The notes: generated by a model not told the origin, from the sequence alone. Positions 17,825-27,315 are shown, counted from the stretch's first letter. The stretch: DNA of 64,000 bases from Sulfitobacter sp. DFL-14 (GCF_003335585.1 NZ_QBFD01000004.1:103250-167249), one strand, 5' to 3'. Made by a program: numbers and translations.

Positions 17825-18871
17825 TCATACGGTGTCGCGGGTCTGGACCGAGTCGTACAGTGCCTGGGCGAGTTTTTCAGGCGGCGCCTTCACACCGAAC
17901 ACTTCCAATATGATCTTTTGCGCTCTCGCAATCACCTGATCCTCGCTCATCGTTTCGTAAGGATCGCCGTTGGCTACCCGGTGGAAATGCCTGTTCAGGA
18001 ACTCCTGTGGGTCATCAAGTTTCATATAATCAGTGGCGAGGGTAAGGTTTTCGGCATGATAGCTGTCGTATATTGTTGAGCAGGTTGCCTGGCTGAGCAT
18101 CGAGGCGTTGGTCCGCTTGTAGGTGTCCGGCAGATGTTTCAGCAAACGCGCCATGAAAGAGCTGTCATGCCGTCCCGAGAAGAACAGCGCGTGTGACCGC
18201 ATCATCAGATGCAGCAGCGCATGGTCTATGCTGGGATTGACATTGGTTTTCGGGGGAGGCGGGGCACTCGTGTCAAAGGCCGCGCCGATCTGGTGATAGA
18301 AGTCCCTGATTGGGTCACCCTCTATCAGTTCAGCTGAAACAAGCGGGCGCAGGATAATCCTGGCATTCGGCATTGTCTCCTGCCAGGCGCGAAGAATAGA
18401 CAGATACGCGGGACGATTGAGTTCGATGTATTTGTCCACTGTTTCACGAAGGGTCAATCCTTCACGCATGTCCCATTGTTTCCACGCCGATGGAATCCAG
18501 TCCGCTTGCGGTCGCATGTAGAATATCGCCGTTACGGGGAATTTTTCATCGATGCCCCGCAGGAGCCGATTTGGCGCGTTCTTATTGGCCAGATTCTCGG
18601 AGGACAGGATGAGCGACGCATCTTGGTCTGCGTTCTCAAGTGCCGAGAGTATCTTTTCCTTGATCAACTTTGCTTCAGGTGGATTTGTCATCGCGGATTC
18701 CAACTCCCAAAGGGGAGGCTGGGCCTGCTGCCGGGTCGGCGACGGAACGAAGCTGCGGTTCAGGATTTGAAATTTCTGTGCCGATAACGCGTCGAACTGC
18801 GCTTGGAGCCCGGCAAAAGTTGCAGTGCTTCCGCATTTTGGAAACCCCGCGTGTACAATCAGATGACTCAT
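17825..18871 (-). CDS. Sulfotransferase-like protein (PAPS-binding fold)
   Basis: This 348-residue protein starts with HAGFPKCGSTATF, a P-loop-like 5'-phosphosulfate binding motif of sulfotransferases (residues about 7-19). A second motif, FYMRPQADWIPSAWKQW near residue 120, has the Arg and Ser expected for the 3'-phosphate site. The rest is not familiar. Sulfotransferases move a sulfate group from PAPS to sugars, lipids or proteins; the acceptor cannot be guessed. It is monocistronic, convergent with the response regulator, with a 231-base upstream gap toward the GntR gene. Codon use appears somewhat less GC-rich than in its neighbours, which may reflect transfer. A glycan-linked function is possible. 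Confidence 0.65.
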   Translation of the reverse strand: MSHLIVHAGFPKCGSTATFAGLQAQFDALSAQKFQILNRSFVPSPTRQQAQPPLWELESAMTNPPEAKLIKEKILSALENADQDASLILSSENLANKNAPNRLLRGIDEKFPVTAIFYMRPQADWIPSAWKQWDMREGLTLRETVDKYIELNRPAYLSILRAWQETMPNARIILRPLVSAELIEGDPIRDFYHQIGAAFDTSAPPPPKTNVNPSIDHALLHLMMRSHALFFSGRHDSSFMARLLKHLPDTYKRTNASMLSQATCSTIYDSYHAENLTLATDYMKLDDPQEFLNRHFHRVANGDPYETMSEDQVIARAQKIILEVFGVKAPPEKLAQALYDSVQTRDTV

Positions 18872-19102
18872 TCATTTGCTCCTGGCCCGCACACGGGTTC
18901 TTCCGATGCGCTGGCTGCGTATCAACATTCCGGCTTGAGTGCGATACCGAATAGACCGGCAAGTTGGCGCTGCGTGACGGAGTTTTTCCGAGTCTTAATT
19001 TTTCTGCAAAGATTGTCCAGATAATGAGCAGATTCGATAATCTGTTGCGACCTGGCTGCATCAGGACGGCCATTCCCGGGTAAAAACCGATCGTAAATAA
19101 TC

Positions 19103-19768
19103 TCATATCTTCGACATCAGGCCCAGGGTTCGGCAGGTTGTGATGCCGATGCGGATATGTTTTTCGGATGCCTCCTGCGCTGTGGCGGCGTCACCTGTTG
19201 CAATGGCGTTTGCGACCGACATGTACCCTTGGGCTGCCAGCGCGCGATGCTTTGGGCTGGCCATCATGTGGGCCCGCAGTTGCGCCAGCCTGTCGTGATA
19301 GAGCAGTACCGATTGCGCCATCACACGGTTTTCGCAGAGCGATGTGAGGATTTCGAAGAACCGGTAGATCGCCGCGTTGAAGCGGTGAGGCGCTGCATCA
19401 TCCACCGTTTCGCCGGCCTCTGCGATACAGGCGACCAGCCGGTCGGCGCCTTTTCTGTCGCTTGTCATCGCGGATTTGGCCGCGACTGTTGGTTCCAGCA
19501 GCAGGCGCAGTTCGAACAGGTGACCGACTTCTTTCTGGTCTAGTTCAGACAGTTTGAACCCGCGGGTGGTCGTGTCCAGCAGTCCTTCGTGGACCATCAG
19601 TTGCAGCGCTTCGCGGACCGGGGTGCGCGAGATGTTCATGTCGCGCGCCAGTGTCGCGTCGACCAGCCGGTCCTGTGGCGTCAGATCCCCCTGGCGCACG
19701 CGGTCGCGCAGAATCCGGTAGACCTGATCCTTGAGGGCCAGCGGGCGGTCGAATTGAGGTGTCGGCAT
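19103..19768 (-). CDS. GntR-family (FadR subfamily) transcriptional regulator
   Basis: The 221-residue regulator has an N-terminal winged helix (residues about 12-75, LARDMNISRTPVREALQLM as recognition part) and a C-terminal all-helical FCD ligand domain with the metal/ligand residues of the family. It is divergent from the cupin gene with 166 bases between, and a palindrome (19843-19855) lies there, so it probably represses that gene and itself until a small carboxylate or similar ligand binds. The start at 19768 gives MPTPQFDRPLALKDQVYRIL; the open frame continues upstream to 20038 but overlaps the divergent cupin gene. Confidence 0.88.
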   Translation of the reverse strand: MPTPQFDRPLALKDQVYRILRDRVRQGDLTPQDRLVDATLARDMNISRTPVREALQLMVHEGLLDTTTRGFKLSELDQKEVGHLFELRLLLEPTVAAKSAMTSDRKGADRLVACIAEAGETVDDAAPHRFNAAIYRFFEILTSLCENRVMAQSVLLYHDRLAQLRAHMMASPKHRALAAQGYMSVANAIATGDAATAQEASEKHIRIGITTCRTLGLMSKI

Positions 19769-19842
19769 CTGGGGTTCCTGACGATGGTGTGGTCCCGAGC
19801 ATTGCGCAAATTGATGTTGCAGGAAAGCCAAAAGTGAATACA

Positions 19843-19855
19843 ATATTCTGAATAT
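19843..19855. promoter_or_regulatory. Candidate GntR operator
   Basis: ATATTC-T-GAATAT is a perfect 13-base palindrome about 75 bases from the GntR start and 80 bases from the cupin start. FadR-type regulators bind short palindromes of this kind; the link is by position. Confidence 0.45.
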
Positions 19856-19934
19856 CGAAACCACCATATCAGCGGCCAGGGATGGCAGCCGACAATTTCT
19901 AAGGTCCAAGCGTGGACAGAGCAAAGGACGCGAC

Positions 19935-21026
19935 ATGCCGAACCCCGAAATCCTGGCCGAAGTGCTTTTGCCCACGCAGGAACTGCGCGACGATCTGCCT
20001 TTTTTCACCAAGACACTGGGGATGAGGCTTGAGAACATCTTTCCCGCAGACGATCCTTCCGTCGCCAGCTTTTCGGGTCATGGTCTGCGGGTGCGGATTG
20101 AAAAGGGGGCCGATGTGCCGCCGGGGCGGTTGCGCATCCTGACCGATGCGCCGGAGGATTTCGCCGAAGGACTGCGCCGCCTGACCGCGCCAAATGGCAC
20201 AGTGATCGATGTGGTGCCCTTGTCACCTGTGGTCGAGCAACCCGTAACGCAGCATGAATTTGCCGTGCGCCGCCTGCGGGACGAGGCCCCCTGGGTCATC
20301 GGCCGTGCCGGGATGCATTACCGAGACCTGATCCCGACGCGGCTGGGCGGGTCGATCATCGCCAGCCACATCCGCATCCCCGACGGCGGTCCGGTTCCGG
20401 ACATGGTACATTACCACACCGTCGGGTTTCAGCTGATCTTTTGCTACAAGGGGTGGGTTGATGTGCTCTATGAGGATCAGGGGGACGTGATCCGCCTGCA
20501 TGCGGGTGATTGCGTGACACAGCCACCGGGCATCCGGCACCGGGTCATGCATGCCTCTGCCGAGATCGAAGTGATCGAGATCGGCGTGCCAGCGGAACAT
20601 GTCACCACCATCGACCACGACTTTACCCTGCCCAACGGCAAGGGCGACCCGGCGCGCGAATGGGACGGGCAGCGGTTTGTGCACCACGTCAAGGAGGGCG
20701 CGCGCTGGCATCCCTTCCGCATGCCGGGGTTCACGATGCGTGATACCGGGATCACCGAAGGAACCAGGGGTGTCGCAGGCATTCAGGTGGTGCGCCCTGA
20801 CGGTGGCACGACAGTGCCCGCAAAACATGACGCCGACATCCATTTCACCTTTGTTATGGAAGGCACCATGACGCTGAGCGCCGAAGGCCAGGAAGACCGC
20901 GACCTGCAGCCCGGAGATGCCTTTGTGATCCCGCCGGGCATGGTATCGCAATACCGCGAGTGTTCCGGGGATCTGGAGCTGCTCGAAGTTGCGCTGCGCG
21001 GTGATTTCAACACCACGCTGCTTTGA
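19935..21026 (+). CDS. VOC-like plus double-cupin protein
   Basis: The 363-residue protein seems to have three parts: an N-terminal VOC/glyoxalase-like domain (1-95, LLPTQELRDDLPFFTKTLGMR), a first cupin (about 125-220) and a second cupin (about 280-355). The first cupin keeps likely metal ligands His159, His161 and His202 (HYHTVGFQLIFCYKG, PPGIRHRV). The second has His298 and His303 but Gln339/Tyr340 where the last histidine is expected, so it may not bind metal. It could be a dioxygenase, isomerase or binding protein for a small organic acid. Regulation by the divergent GntR gene is likely. Confidence 0.7.
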   Translation: MPNPEILAEVLLPTQELRDDLPFFTKTLGMRLENIFPADDPSVASFSGHGLRVRIEKGADVPPGRLRILTDAPEDFAEGLRRLTAPNGTVIDVVPLSPVVEQPVTQHEFAVRRLRDEAPWVIGRAGMHYRDLIPTRLGGSIIASHIRIPDGGPVPDMVHYHTVGFQLIFCYKGWVDVLYEDQGDVIRLHAGDCVTQPPGIRHRVMHASAEIEVIEIGVPAEHVTTIDHDFTLPNGKGDPAREWDGQRFVHHVKEGARWHPFRMPGFTMRDTGITEGTRGVAGIQVVRPDGGTTVPAKHDADIHFTFVMEGTMTLSAEGQEDRDLQPGDAFVIPPGMVSQYRECSGDLELLEVALRGDFNTTLL

Positions 21027-21091
21027 ACGGCGGGGCGGGACAAGAAAAACATCGCCGACACCGTTGACTTCTGCGGTGCAGAAAATATGTT

Positions 21092-21124
21092 CGCCATATA
21101 ATAAGCTAACCTTAGTATATGGCG
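21092..21124. promoter_or_regulatory. Candidate MarR operator overlapping the marR start codon
   Basis: CGCCATATA (21092-21100) and TATATGGCG (21116-21124) form a perfect inverted repeat with 15 bases between, and CTAA-CC-TTAG lies inside it. The right arm contains the first ATG of the regulator gene. This fits autorepression. Confidence 0.6.
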
Positions 21125-21607
21125 ACTGCCTCCATGGCTCCGAAAATTGACCCCGATTCACCGGGATTCCTGATCAGTACCACTGCCCGCCTGATGCGGC
21201 TTGCTTTCGAGCGTGAGATTGAACGCGCGCAGATCGGCGTGACGGCCGCAGAGGCGCGGGTTCTGGCGCATATGTCGGTCTGCGGCGGCATGCGCCAGCA
21301 TCACCTGGCCGACCGGCTGGGATGCGCCCCGATGAGTGTCACCGCATTTCTGGATCGGCTGGAACGCGCTGGCCTGATCGAACGCTGCGCGGACCCCAAG
21401 GACCGGCGGGCCAAGATTGCCCGTCTGACACCGGAGGCGGGGCAGATACTGGAACAGATACAGATCGCCGGGGAACGGTCGCGGAAGATCGCCTTTGCCG
21501 GGGTGAAGGCGGAGGATTTCGCGGCCTTCAAATCTGTGTGCCTGCAAGTGCGCAGCAACCTGGAAGAGCCGCGCAGCCTGCGCGATTCAGAGATGGTGTC
21601 GGAATGA
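21119..21607 (+). CDS. MarR-family transcriptional regulator
   Basis: This 162-residue winged-helix regulator has the family's RQHHLADRLGCAPMSVTAFLDRLERAGLIER helix-turn-helix and a DPKDRRAKIARLT wing (with the conserved D-x-R-D-R pattern). It overlaps the MFS gene by four bases and probably represses itself and the efflux genes that follow until a toxic phenol, drug or similar molecule binds. Two starts are possible, ATG 21119 inside the operator palindrome and ATG 21134; neither has a clear ribosome binding site. Confidence 0.9.
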   Translation: MATASMAPKIDPDSPGFLISTTARLMRLAFEREIERAQIGVTAAEARVLAHMSVCGGMRQHHLADRLGCAPMSVTAFLDRLERAGLIERCADPKDRRAKIARLTPEAGQILEQIQIAGERSRKIAFAGVKAEDFAAFKSVCLQVRSNLEEPRSLRDSEMVSE

Positions 21608-22872
21608 CCGCCGCGCCGATCATGAGCGAGAGGCGTGTCAGTTTCATTGGTGCCTCCCTGGTGGCCATCGGACCGATTTCGATGGCGCTGTACACGCCGG
21701 CAATGACCGAACTGGTGGCTGCTTTCGGAGCCTCCGAATCCGTGATCAAGCTGACGCTGACACTCTATTTCGGGGGGTTCGCCTGTGCGCAGCTGGTTGC
21801 GGGGCCCTTGTCCGATGCGCTGGGGCGCAGGCCGGTCACGATTGCGTTTCTGCTGCTTTATTGTGCCGCCAGCGTGCTGGCGATGCTGGCGCCCACGGTC
21901 GAGGTGCTGATCCTTGCCCGGTTCGCACAGGGGGTCGGTGCGTCAGTGGGTGTCGCGATATCGCGTGCTCTGGTGCGCGATCTGTTCACGGATGAAAAGT
22001 CCTCGCGGATCATGAATCTGATCGGGATTATCCTGGCACTTGGGCCCGCGCTGGCCCCGACCCTGGGCGGGCTGATGCTGTTGGTGTTTGGCTGGCGGTC
22101 CTTGTTCGTGGTGATGACCCTGATCGGCCTGGGCGCGATCATGGCGGTGCTCTTGTGGATGAAGGAAACCGTTGAACGGGATCTGTCGCGCCTGAACCTC
22201 CGCGCATTGGGGCGCAGCTACCGGATGCTGCTTGGCAACCGCCAGTTCCTGACTGCCGCCGGGGTGATTGGTGGCGCATTGGGAGCAATCTATGCGCAGG
22301 CGACTTTCCTGCCCTTCATCCTGATCGACGAGGTCGGGTTGACACCACAGCAGTTCGGCCTGGCGATGCTGGCTCAATCGGGCAGCTTTTTTACAGCATC
22401 ACTGATCATGCGCGCCCTGATGAACAGATTCAGTGCCAAACGGCTGGTCCCGATTGGCCTTGCCCTGATTGCCCTTGGCAGCCTGGGGACCATGAGCCTG
22501 CTGATCTGGCCACCCAGTTTCCTGCATGTGATGATCCCGGTTGCAATCTATGCCTTTGGCATCGCATTCGTGATGCCCGACATGTCGACAGTCGCGCTGG
22601 CCCCGTTCCGGCGCGAGGCGGGCGCGGCGGCAGCGATGCTGGGCTTTATCCAGATGGGCTCTGGCCTCTTTGTGGGGACGTTGGGGGCGCTCCTTGGGAA
22701 TGCGGTACTTGCGATGGGGCTGCTGATCCCGGCGATGGGGGCAACGGCCTGTTTTGCCTATTTCCTGCATCGGCGTACCAATGTGATCATGCATGCCAGA
22801 TCCACGCCCCCGCCCGGCGGTGCCGGACCGATGGGCCCCAGAACGACCCCTGTCACCGGGCCGGACCGCTAG
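21604..22872 (+). CDS. MFS multidrug efflux transporter, Bcr/CflA type
   Basis: The 422-residue inner-membrane protein has about 12 membrane segments. GPLSDALGRRPV between segments 2 and 3 is the MFS signature, and RALVRDLF after ARFAQGVGASVGVAIS is typical of the Bcr/CflA drug-resistance branch. It should export a drug-like compound by proton exchange. ATGA overlap with marR fixes the start; an open frame begins earlier at 21322 but lies within marR. The adaptor gene starts 88 bases downstream on the same strand, so all four efflux genes may form one operon. Confidence 0.9.
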   Translation: MTAAPIMSERRVSFIGASLVAIGPISMALYTPAMTELVAAFGASESVIKLTLTLYFGGFACAQLVAGPLSDALGRRPVTIAFLLLYCAASVLAMLAPTVEVLILARFAQGVGASVGVAISRALVRDLFTDEKSSRIMNLIGIILALGPALAPTLGGLMLLVFGWRSLFVVMTLIGLGAIMAVLLWMKETVERDLSRLNLRALGRSYRMLLGNRQFLTAAGVIGGALGAIYAQATFLPFILIDEVGLTPQQFGLAMLAQSGSFFTASLIMRALMNRFSAKRLVPIGLALIALGSLGTMSLLIWPPSFLHVMIPVAIYAFGIAFVMPDMSTVALAPFRREAGAAAAMLGFIQMGSGLFVGTLGALLGNAVLAMGLLIPAMGATACFAYFLHRRTNVIMHARSTPPPGGAGPMGPRTTPVTGPDR

Positions 22873-22960
22873 GCCCAACTCCATCATGCTTTGCTGCATT
22901 GAAGCAGCGCGCCAATTACATCATAACACACCCATAAAGTACCCGACTGGACCTGATACC

Positions 22961-24142
22961 ATGCCTTCGATCCATATTCTTCGGCTGTTGACGCCCCTGT
23001 TCGTGATGCTGGCCCTGGCCGGCTTTCCCCTGGCCGCGCAACAGCAGGGCAGGCCGCCCCCCACTGTCACGGTGCAGACCGTTCAGCCACAGGACCTGAC
23101 CCTGACCACCACATTGCCGGGGCGTGTCGTGGCCTCTGGCATGGCAGAGGTGCGCCCGCAAGTCGCCGGGATTGTGACGGACCGGCTGTTCCAGGAAGGC
23201 GGACGCGTCGAAGCGGGTGATGTGCTTTATACCATCGACCCGGCAAGCTATCAGGCGGCAGTGGCACAGGCTGAGGCCGCCGTCGCACAGGCCCAGGCGC
23301 AGCTGAACGCGGCGCAAAAGGAAGAAGTCCGCCAGCAGGAGCTTGCCTCGCGCAATGTGTCCAGCACCGCGGCGCTTGATACGGCAATTGCGTCGCGGGA
23401 TTCCGCCCTTGCCGGGTTGCAGGCCGCCCGCGCGCAGTTGAATGCGACGCAGATCGAATTGGACAGGACAAAGATCAAGGCCCGCCTGTCGGGAGAGATC
23501 GGCCGGTCGCTGACCAGTCAGGGCGCATTGGTGACGGCCAGTCAGGCAAGCCCGCTGGCTGTGATCCGCAACATAGATACCGTGTATGTCGATGTGACCC
23601 AATCCGCCGCAGAGATCATCGAATGGCGGCGTGGCAATGCCGGGGCGCGGATGGGAGACAGCATGGCCGAGGTCAGCCTGACCCTGGCCGACGGCAGTGT
23701 CTATGACCAGAAGGGCAGGCTGACTGCGGCAGAGCCGGACGTGAACGAACAGACGGGCGTTGTGGTTTTGCGCATGTCTTTCGACAACCCCGACAAGCTG
23801 TTGTTGCCGGGCATGTATGTCCAGGTGGAAATGCCGACACGCATCGCCAAGGCGGTTTTCCTGGTGCCGCAAGAGGCCGTGAGCCGCAACCGGCGCGGAC
23901 AGCCCGTGGCCATGGTCGTGGGGGCAGAAAACGTGGTGGAGGCGCGGCAGTTGACTGTTGTGCAGGACATGGGCGGTGACTGGGTGGTTTCGGACGGGCT
24001 GAACGCCGGTGACAGGATCGTGACGGTCGGGCTGCAGATGGCCAGCCCGGGTGCCACCGTCACACCGGAGGAGCCTGCCGCCGCTGCGCCAGCCGCATCA
24101 GGCGATGCGCCCGCCGCACCCGCGGCAACACAAACCGAATAA
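22961..24142 (+). CDS. RND efflux periplasmic adaptor (MexA/AcrA type)
   Basis: The 393-residue protein bridges the RND pump and an outer-membrane channel. It has a signal peptide (about 1-26, ending FPLAA) without a lipobox cysteine, so it is unlikely to be lipidated, unlike AcrA. Lipoyl/barrel-sandwich parts are seen at about 45-75 and 175-205 (GRVVASGMAEVRPQVAG, KARLSGEIGRSL), separated by an alpha-helical hairpin rich in Ala and Gln. Beta-barrel and membrane-proximal domains follow, and the tail is Ala/Pro-rich. The start at 22961 is placed before the signal peptide; the same frame is open upstream into the MFS gene. Confidence 0.92.
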   Translation: MPSIHILRLLTPLFVMLALAGFPLAAQQQGRPPPTVTVQTVQPQDLTLTTTLPGRVVASGMAEVRPQVAGIVTDRLFQEGGRVEAGDVLYTIDPASYQAAVAQAEAAVAQAQAQLNAAQKEEVRQQELASRNVSSTAALDTAIASRDSALAGLQAARAQLNATQIELDRTKIKARLSGEIGRSLTSQGALVTASQASPLAVIRNIDTVYVDVTQSAAEIIEWRRGNAGARMGDSMAEVSLTLADGSVYDQKGRLTAAEPDVNEQTGVVVLRMSFDNPDKLLLPGMYVQVEMPTRIAKAVFLVPQEAVSRNRRGQPVAMVVGAENVVEARQLTVVQDMGGDWVVSDGLNAGDRIVTVGLQMASPGATVTPEEPAAAAPAASGDAPAAPAATQTE

Positions 24143-24160
24143 TCAAGAGCCGGGAAACCC

Positions 24161-27100
24161 ATGGCACGTTTTTTCATCGACCGACCGATTTTTGCCTGGG
24201 TCATCGCGATTTTCATCATGGGCGTGGGCATCTTGTCCATCCTGACCCTGCCGGTTGCGCAATATCCGCAGATCGCGCCGCCTACGGTGTCGGTCAATGC
24301 GGCCTATCCGGGCGCCTCTGCCGATACCGTGGCCAATACCGTCACCCAGGTGATTGAACAGCAGATGACAGGGCTGGACGGGCTGCGATACATCTCGTCC
24401 AATTCGACATCTTCCGGCAGCTCCAGCGTGACCCTGACCTTCGAGACCGGGACAGACCCGGATATCGCGCAGGTTCAGGTCCAGAACAAGCTGGCCCAGG
24501 CCACCGCACTGCTGCCGGAGGTCGTGCAACGGCAAGGCGTGACGGTGCAGAAGTCCTCCTCCGGCTTCCTGATGGTGATCGGGTTGATTTCCGAAGATGG
24601 AAAGCTCGACGCCACCGATCTTGGCGACTACCTGACCACCAACCTGGTCAATGAACTCAGCCGGGTCGAGGGGGTGGGCAGTGTCCAGGTATTTGGTGCC
24701 CAATATGCCATGCGCATCTGGCTGGATCCCGCCAAACTGGCGGCATTCGAACTGACCCCCGGCGATGTTGTTGCCGCCGTCTCTGCCGAAAACGCGCAGA
24801 TTTCCGCAGGGGCCTTTGGTTCACTGCCGTCGGTTGAGGGACAGCAGCTGAACGCGACGATCACCGCGCAATCGCTGTTACGCACGCCCGAGGATTTCCG
24901 CCAGATCGTGCTGCGCGCAGAAACCGACGGCGGTCTGGTGCTGGTCAACGACGTGGCACGGGTCGAAATCGGCGCGGAAAGCTATGCCACCATCTCGCGC
25001 TACAACCGCAACCCCTCTACCGGTATGGCGCTGAGCCTGGCACCCGGGGCCAATGCGCTTGAAACGGCGAATGCGGTGGAAGCCCGCATGGAGGAACTGG
25101 CAGCGTTCTTTCCCGAAGGGGTCACCTATGTCGTGCCCTTCGACACCACACCCTTTGTCACCATCTCCATCGAAGAGGTGATCAAGACGCTGGTGGAAGC
25201 CATCGTGCTGGTTTTCCTGGTCATGTACCTGTTCCTGCAGAACTTCCGCGCAACACTGATCCCGACACTGGCCGTTCCGGTGGTGCTGCTGGGCACTTTC
25301 GGCGTTATGGCGGTGCTGGGCTTCTCGATCAACACGTTGACCATGCTCGCCATGGTGCTGGCCATCGGTTTGCTGGTGGATGACGCGATTGTCGTGGTCG
25401 AGAACGTCGAGCGGATCATGGAGCAGGAGGGCCTGAGCCCGGTCGAGGCGACCCGCAAGTCGATGGATCAGATCACCGGCGCGCTGGTGGGCATCGCGGT
25501 GGTATTGTCAGCGGTTTTTGTCCCCGTGGCCTTCTTTCCCGGCTCTACCGGTGTGATCTACAAACAGTTTGCGGTGACCATCATATCGGCCATGTCACTC
25601 TCTGTCGTCGTGGCCCTTACGCTGACGCCTGCGCTCTGCGCGACGCTGCTCAAATCCAATGGCCACGGTAAAAAGCGGGGTCCCTTCAAATGGTTCAACA
25701 GCGGCTTTGACCGCTTGCGCGGCGGATATACCGGGCTTGTCGGGGGCATCGTCCGGCATCCGTTCCTCAGCGGGATATTCTATCTGGCAATCATTGCGGC
25801 GATGGGTGCGCTGTTCCTGCGGACGCCACAGGGCTTTTTGCCGGACGAGGATCAGGGCATTCTCTTCACGCTTGTACAGGCGCCCACCGGGGCAACGGCA
25901 GACCGCACGCTCGACGTGATCAAACAGGTCGAGGATTACTATCTCACGCAGGAAAGCGAGATGGTTGAATCGGTCTTTGGCGTTGTCGGCTTCAGCTTTG
26001 GCGGGCAGGGGCAGAACATGGGCCTTGTTTTTGTCCGGCTCAAGGACTGGGACGAACGCACGACGCCGAACCTCAGCGCGCAAGCCCTTGCAGGGCGGGC
26101 CTTTGGCGCGTTCAGCCAGATCAGGGATGCGATGGTCTTTCCCGTCGTGCCGCCTTCGGTGATCGAACTGGGGAACGTGTCTGGTTTCGATTTCTACCTG
26201 CAGGCGCGGGGCGGACAGACCCATGAGCAGCTTCTGGATGCGCGCAACCAATTGCTGGGCATGGCAGCTCAAAGCCCGTTGATCGCCTCGCTGCGCCCAA
26301 GCGGGCTGGAAGATGCGGCACAGTTCAACCTGGACATCGACTGGCGGCGTGCCGGGGCAATGGGTGTGACGGCAAGTGACGTCGGGAACCTGCTGACCAT
26401 CGCCTGGGCGGGACGGTATGTGAACGATTTCATCGACGAAGGCCGCATCAAACGGGTCTATGTGCAGGGCGAGGCCGACGCGCGGGCGCTGCCATCGGAC
26501 CTGAAGAAATGGCGCGTGCGCAATTCCAGCGGCGGTCTGGTTCCTTTCGCGAATTTCACCGATGCAAGCTGGAGCTTCGGACCGCAGGGTGTAAGCCGCT
26601 ACAACGGGGTCCCGGCGATGCAGATGCAGGGTTCGCCCGCAGCAGGTGCCAGCACCGGGGAAGGGCTGGCAGAGCTGGAGCGGCTGGCAAGCCAGCTTCC
26701 CCCCGGCTTTGCCATCGCGCCCACGGGCCTGTCGCTTGAAGAACAGGAATCCGGAAATCAGGCACCGTTGCTCTATGCGCTTTCGCTGGCAGCGATCTTC
26801 CTAGCGCTGGCGGCACTTTACGAAAGTTGGTCGATCCCGTTTGCCGTGATGCTGGCCATGCCAATCGGGGTTCTGGGGGCGCTGACCGGTGCCTGGCTGG
26901 GCGGTTTCGAAAACGGCGTGTTCTTTCAGGTCGGCCTGCTGACAGTGATCGGTCTGACCGGCAAGAATGCCATTCTGATCGTGGAGTTTGCCCGCGACCT
27001 GCGCCAGGAAGGCGAGAGCATCATCGAAGCCGCGCTGGATGCAGCAATGCAGCGGTTCAGACCTATCATCATGACATCGATGGCCTTCTCGCTGGGGGTT

Positions 27101-27262
27101 TTGCCGCTGGTGCTGAGCAGCGGTGCCGGGTCTGGCGGGCGCACGGCGATCGGCAGCGGGGTTCTGGCGGGCACCATCGCGGCGACGATATTCGGTGTGC
27201 TTTTCGTGCCGTTCTTCTTTGTGATCATTGCGCGCCTGACCCGCGGCAGGAAAGCCGCGTAG
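24161..27262 (+). CDS. RND multidrug efflux permease (MexB/AcrB type, HAE1 family)
   Basis: This 1033-residue inner-membrane pump opens with MARFFIDRPIFAWVIAIFIM, as HAE1 pumps do. The proton-relay residues are present: Asp407 and Asp408 in GLLVDDAIVVVENVER, matching AcrB numbering, and Lys935 in GLTGKNAILIVEFA. Two large periplasmic domains lie between membrane segments 1-2 and 7-8. The length and motifs suggest a working trimeric drug/proton antiporter. It begins 18 bases after the adaptor gene. No TolC-like outer-membrane channel gene is in the window, so the pump probably uses one encoded elsewhere. The hairpin at 27285 may end the transcript. Confidence 0.95.
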   Translation: MARFFIDRPIFAWVIAIFIMGVGILSILTLPVAQYPQIAPPTVSVNAAYPGASADTVANTVTQVIEQQMTGLDGLRYISSNSTSSGSSSVTLTFETGTDPDIAQVQVQNKLAQATALLPEVVQRQGVTVQKSSSGFLMVIGLISEDGKLDATDLGDYLTTNLVNELSRVEGVGSVQVFGAQYAMRIWLDPAKLAAFELTPGDVVAAVSAENAQISAGAFGSLPSVEGQQLNATITAQSLLRTPEDFRQIVLRAETDGGLVLVNDVARVEIGAESYATISRYNRNPSTGMALSLAPGANALETANAVEARMEELAAFFPEGVTYVVPFDTTPFVTISIEEVIKTLVEAIVLVFLVMYLFLQNFRATLIPTLAVPVVLLGTFGVMAVLGFSINTLTMLAMVLAIGLLVDDAIVVVENVERIMEQEGLSPVEATRKSMDQITGALVGIAVVLSAVFVPVAFFPGSTGVIYKQFAVTIISAMSLSVVVALTLTPALCATLLKSNGHGKKRGPFKWFNSGFDRLRGGYTGLVGGIVRHPFLSGIFYLAIIAAMGALFLRTPQGFLPDEDQGILFTLVQAPTGATADRTLDVIKQVEDYYLTQESEMVESVFGVVGFSFGGQGQNMGLVFVRLKDWDERTTPNLSAQALAGRAFGAFSQIRDAMVFPVVPPSVIELGNVSGFDFYLQARGGQTHEQLLDARNQLLGMAAQSPLIASLRPSGLEDAAQFNLDIDWRRAGAMGVTASDVGNLLTIAWAGRYVNDFIDEGRIKRVYVQGEADARALPSDLKKWRVRNSSGGLVPFANFTDASWSFGPQGVSRYNGVPAMQMQGSPAAGASTGEGLAELERLASQLPPGFAIAPTGLSLEEQESGNQAPLLYALSLAAIFLALAALYESWSIPFAVMLAMPIGVLGALTGAWLGGFENGVFFQVGLLTVIGLTGKNAILIVEFARDLRQEGESIIEAALDAAMQRFRPIIMTSMAFSLGVLPLVLSSGAGSGGRTAIGSGVLAGTIAATIFGVLFVPFFFVIIARLTRGRKAA

Positions 27263-27284
27263 CGCCGACGGGATCAAGATTTGG

Positions 27285-27315
27285 CGGCCCGGTGGCCTGA
27301 AATACCGCCGGGCCG
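27285..27315 (+). terminator. Hairpin after the RND pump gene
   Basis: CGGCCCGGTGG (27285-27295) pairs with CCGCCGGGCCG (27305-27315) with one G-T pair. No T-run follows, so it is only a probable terminator. Confidence 0.4.
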
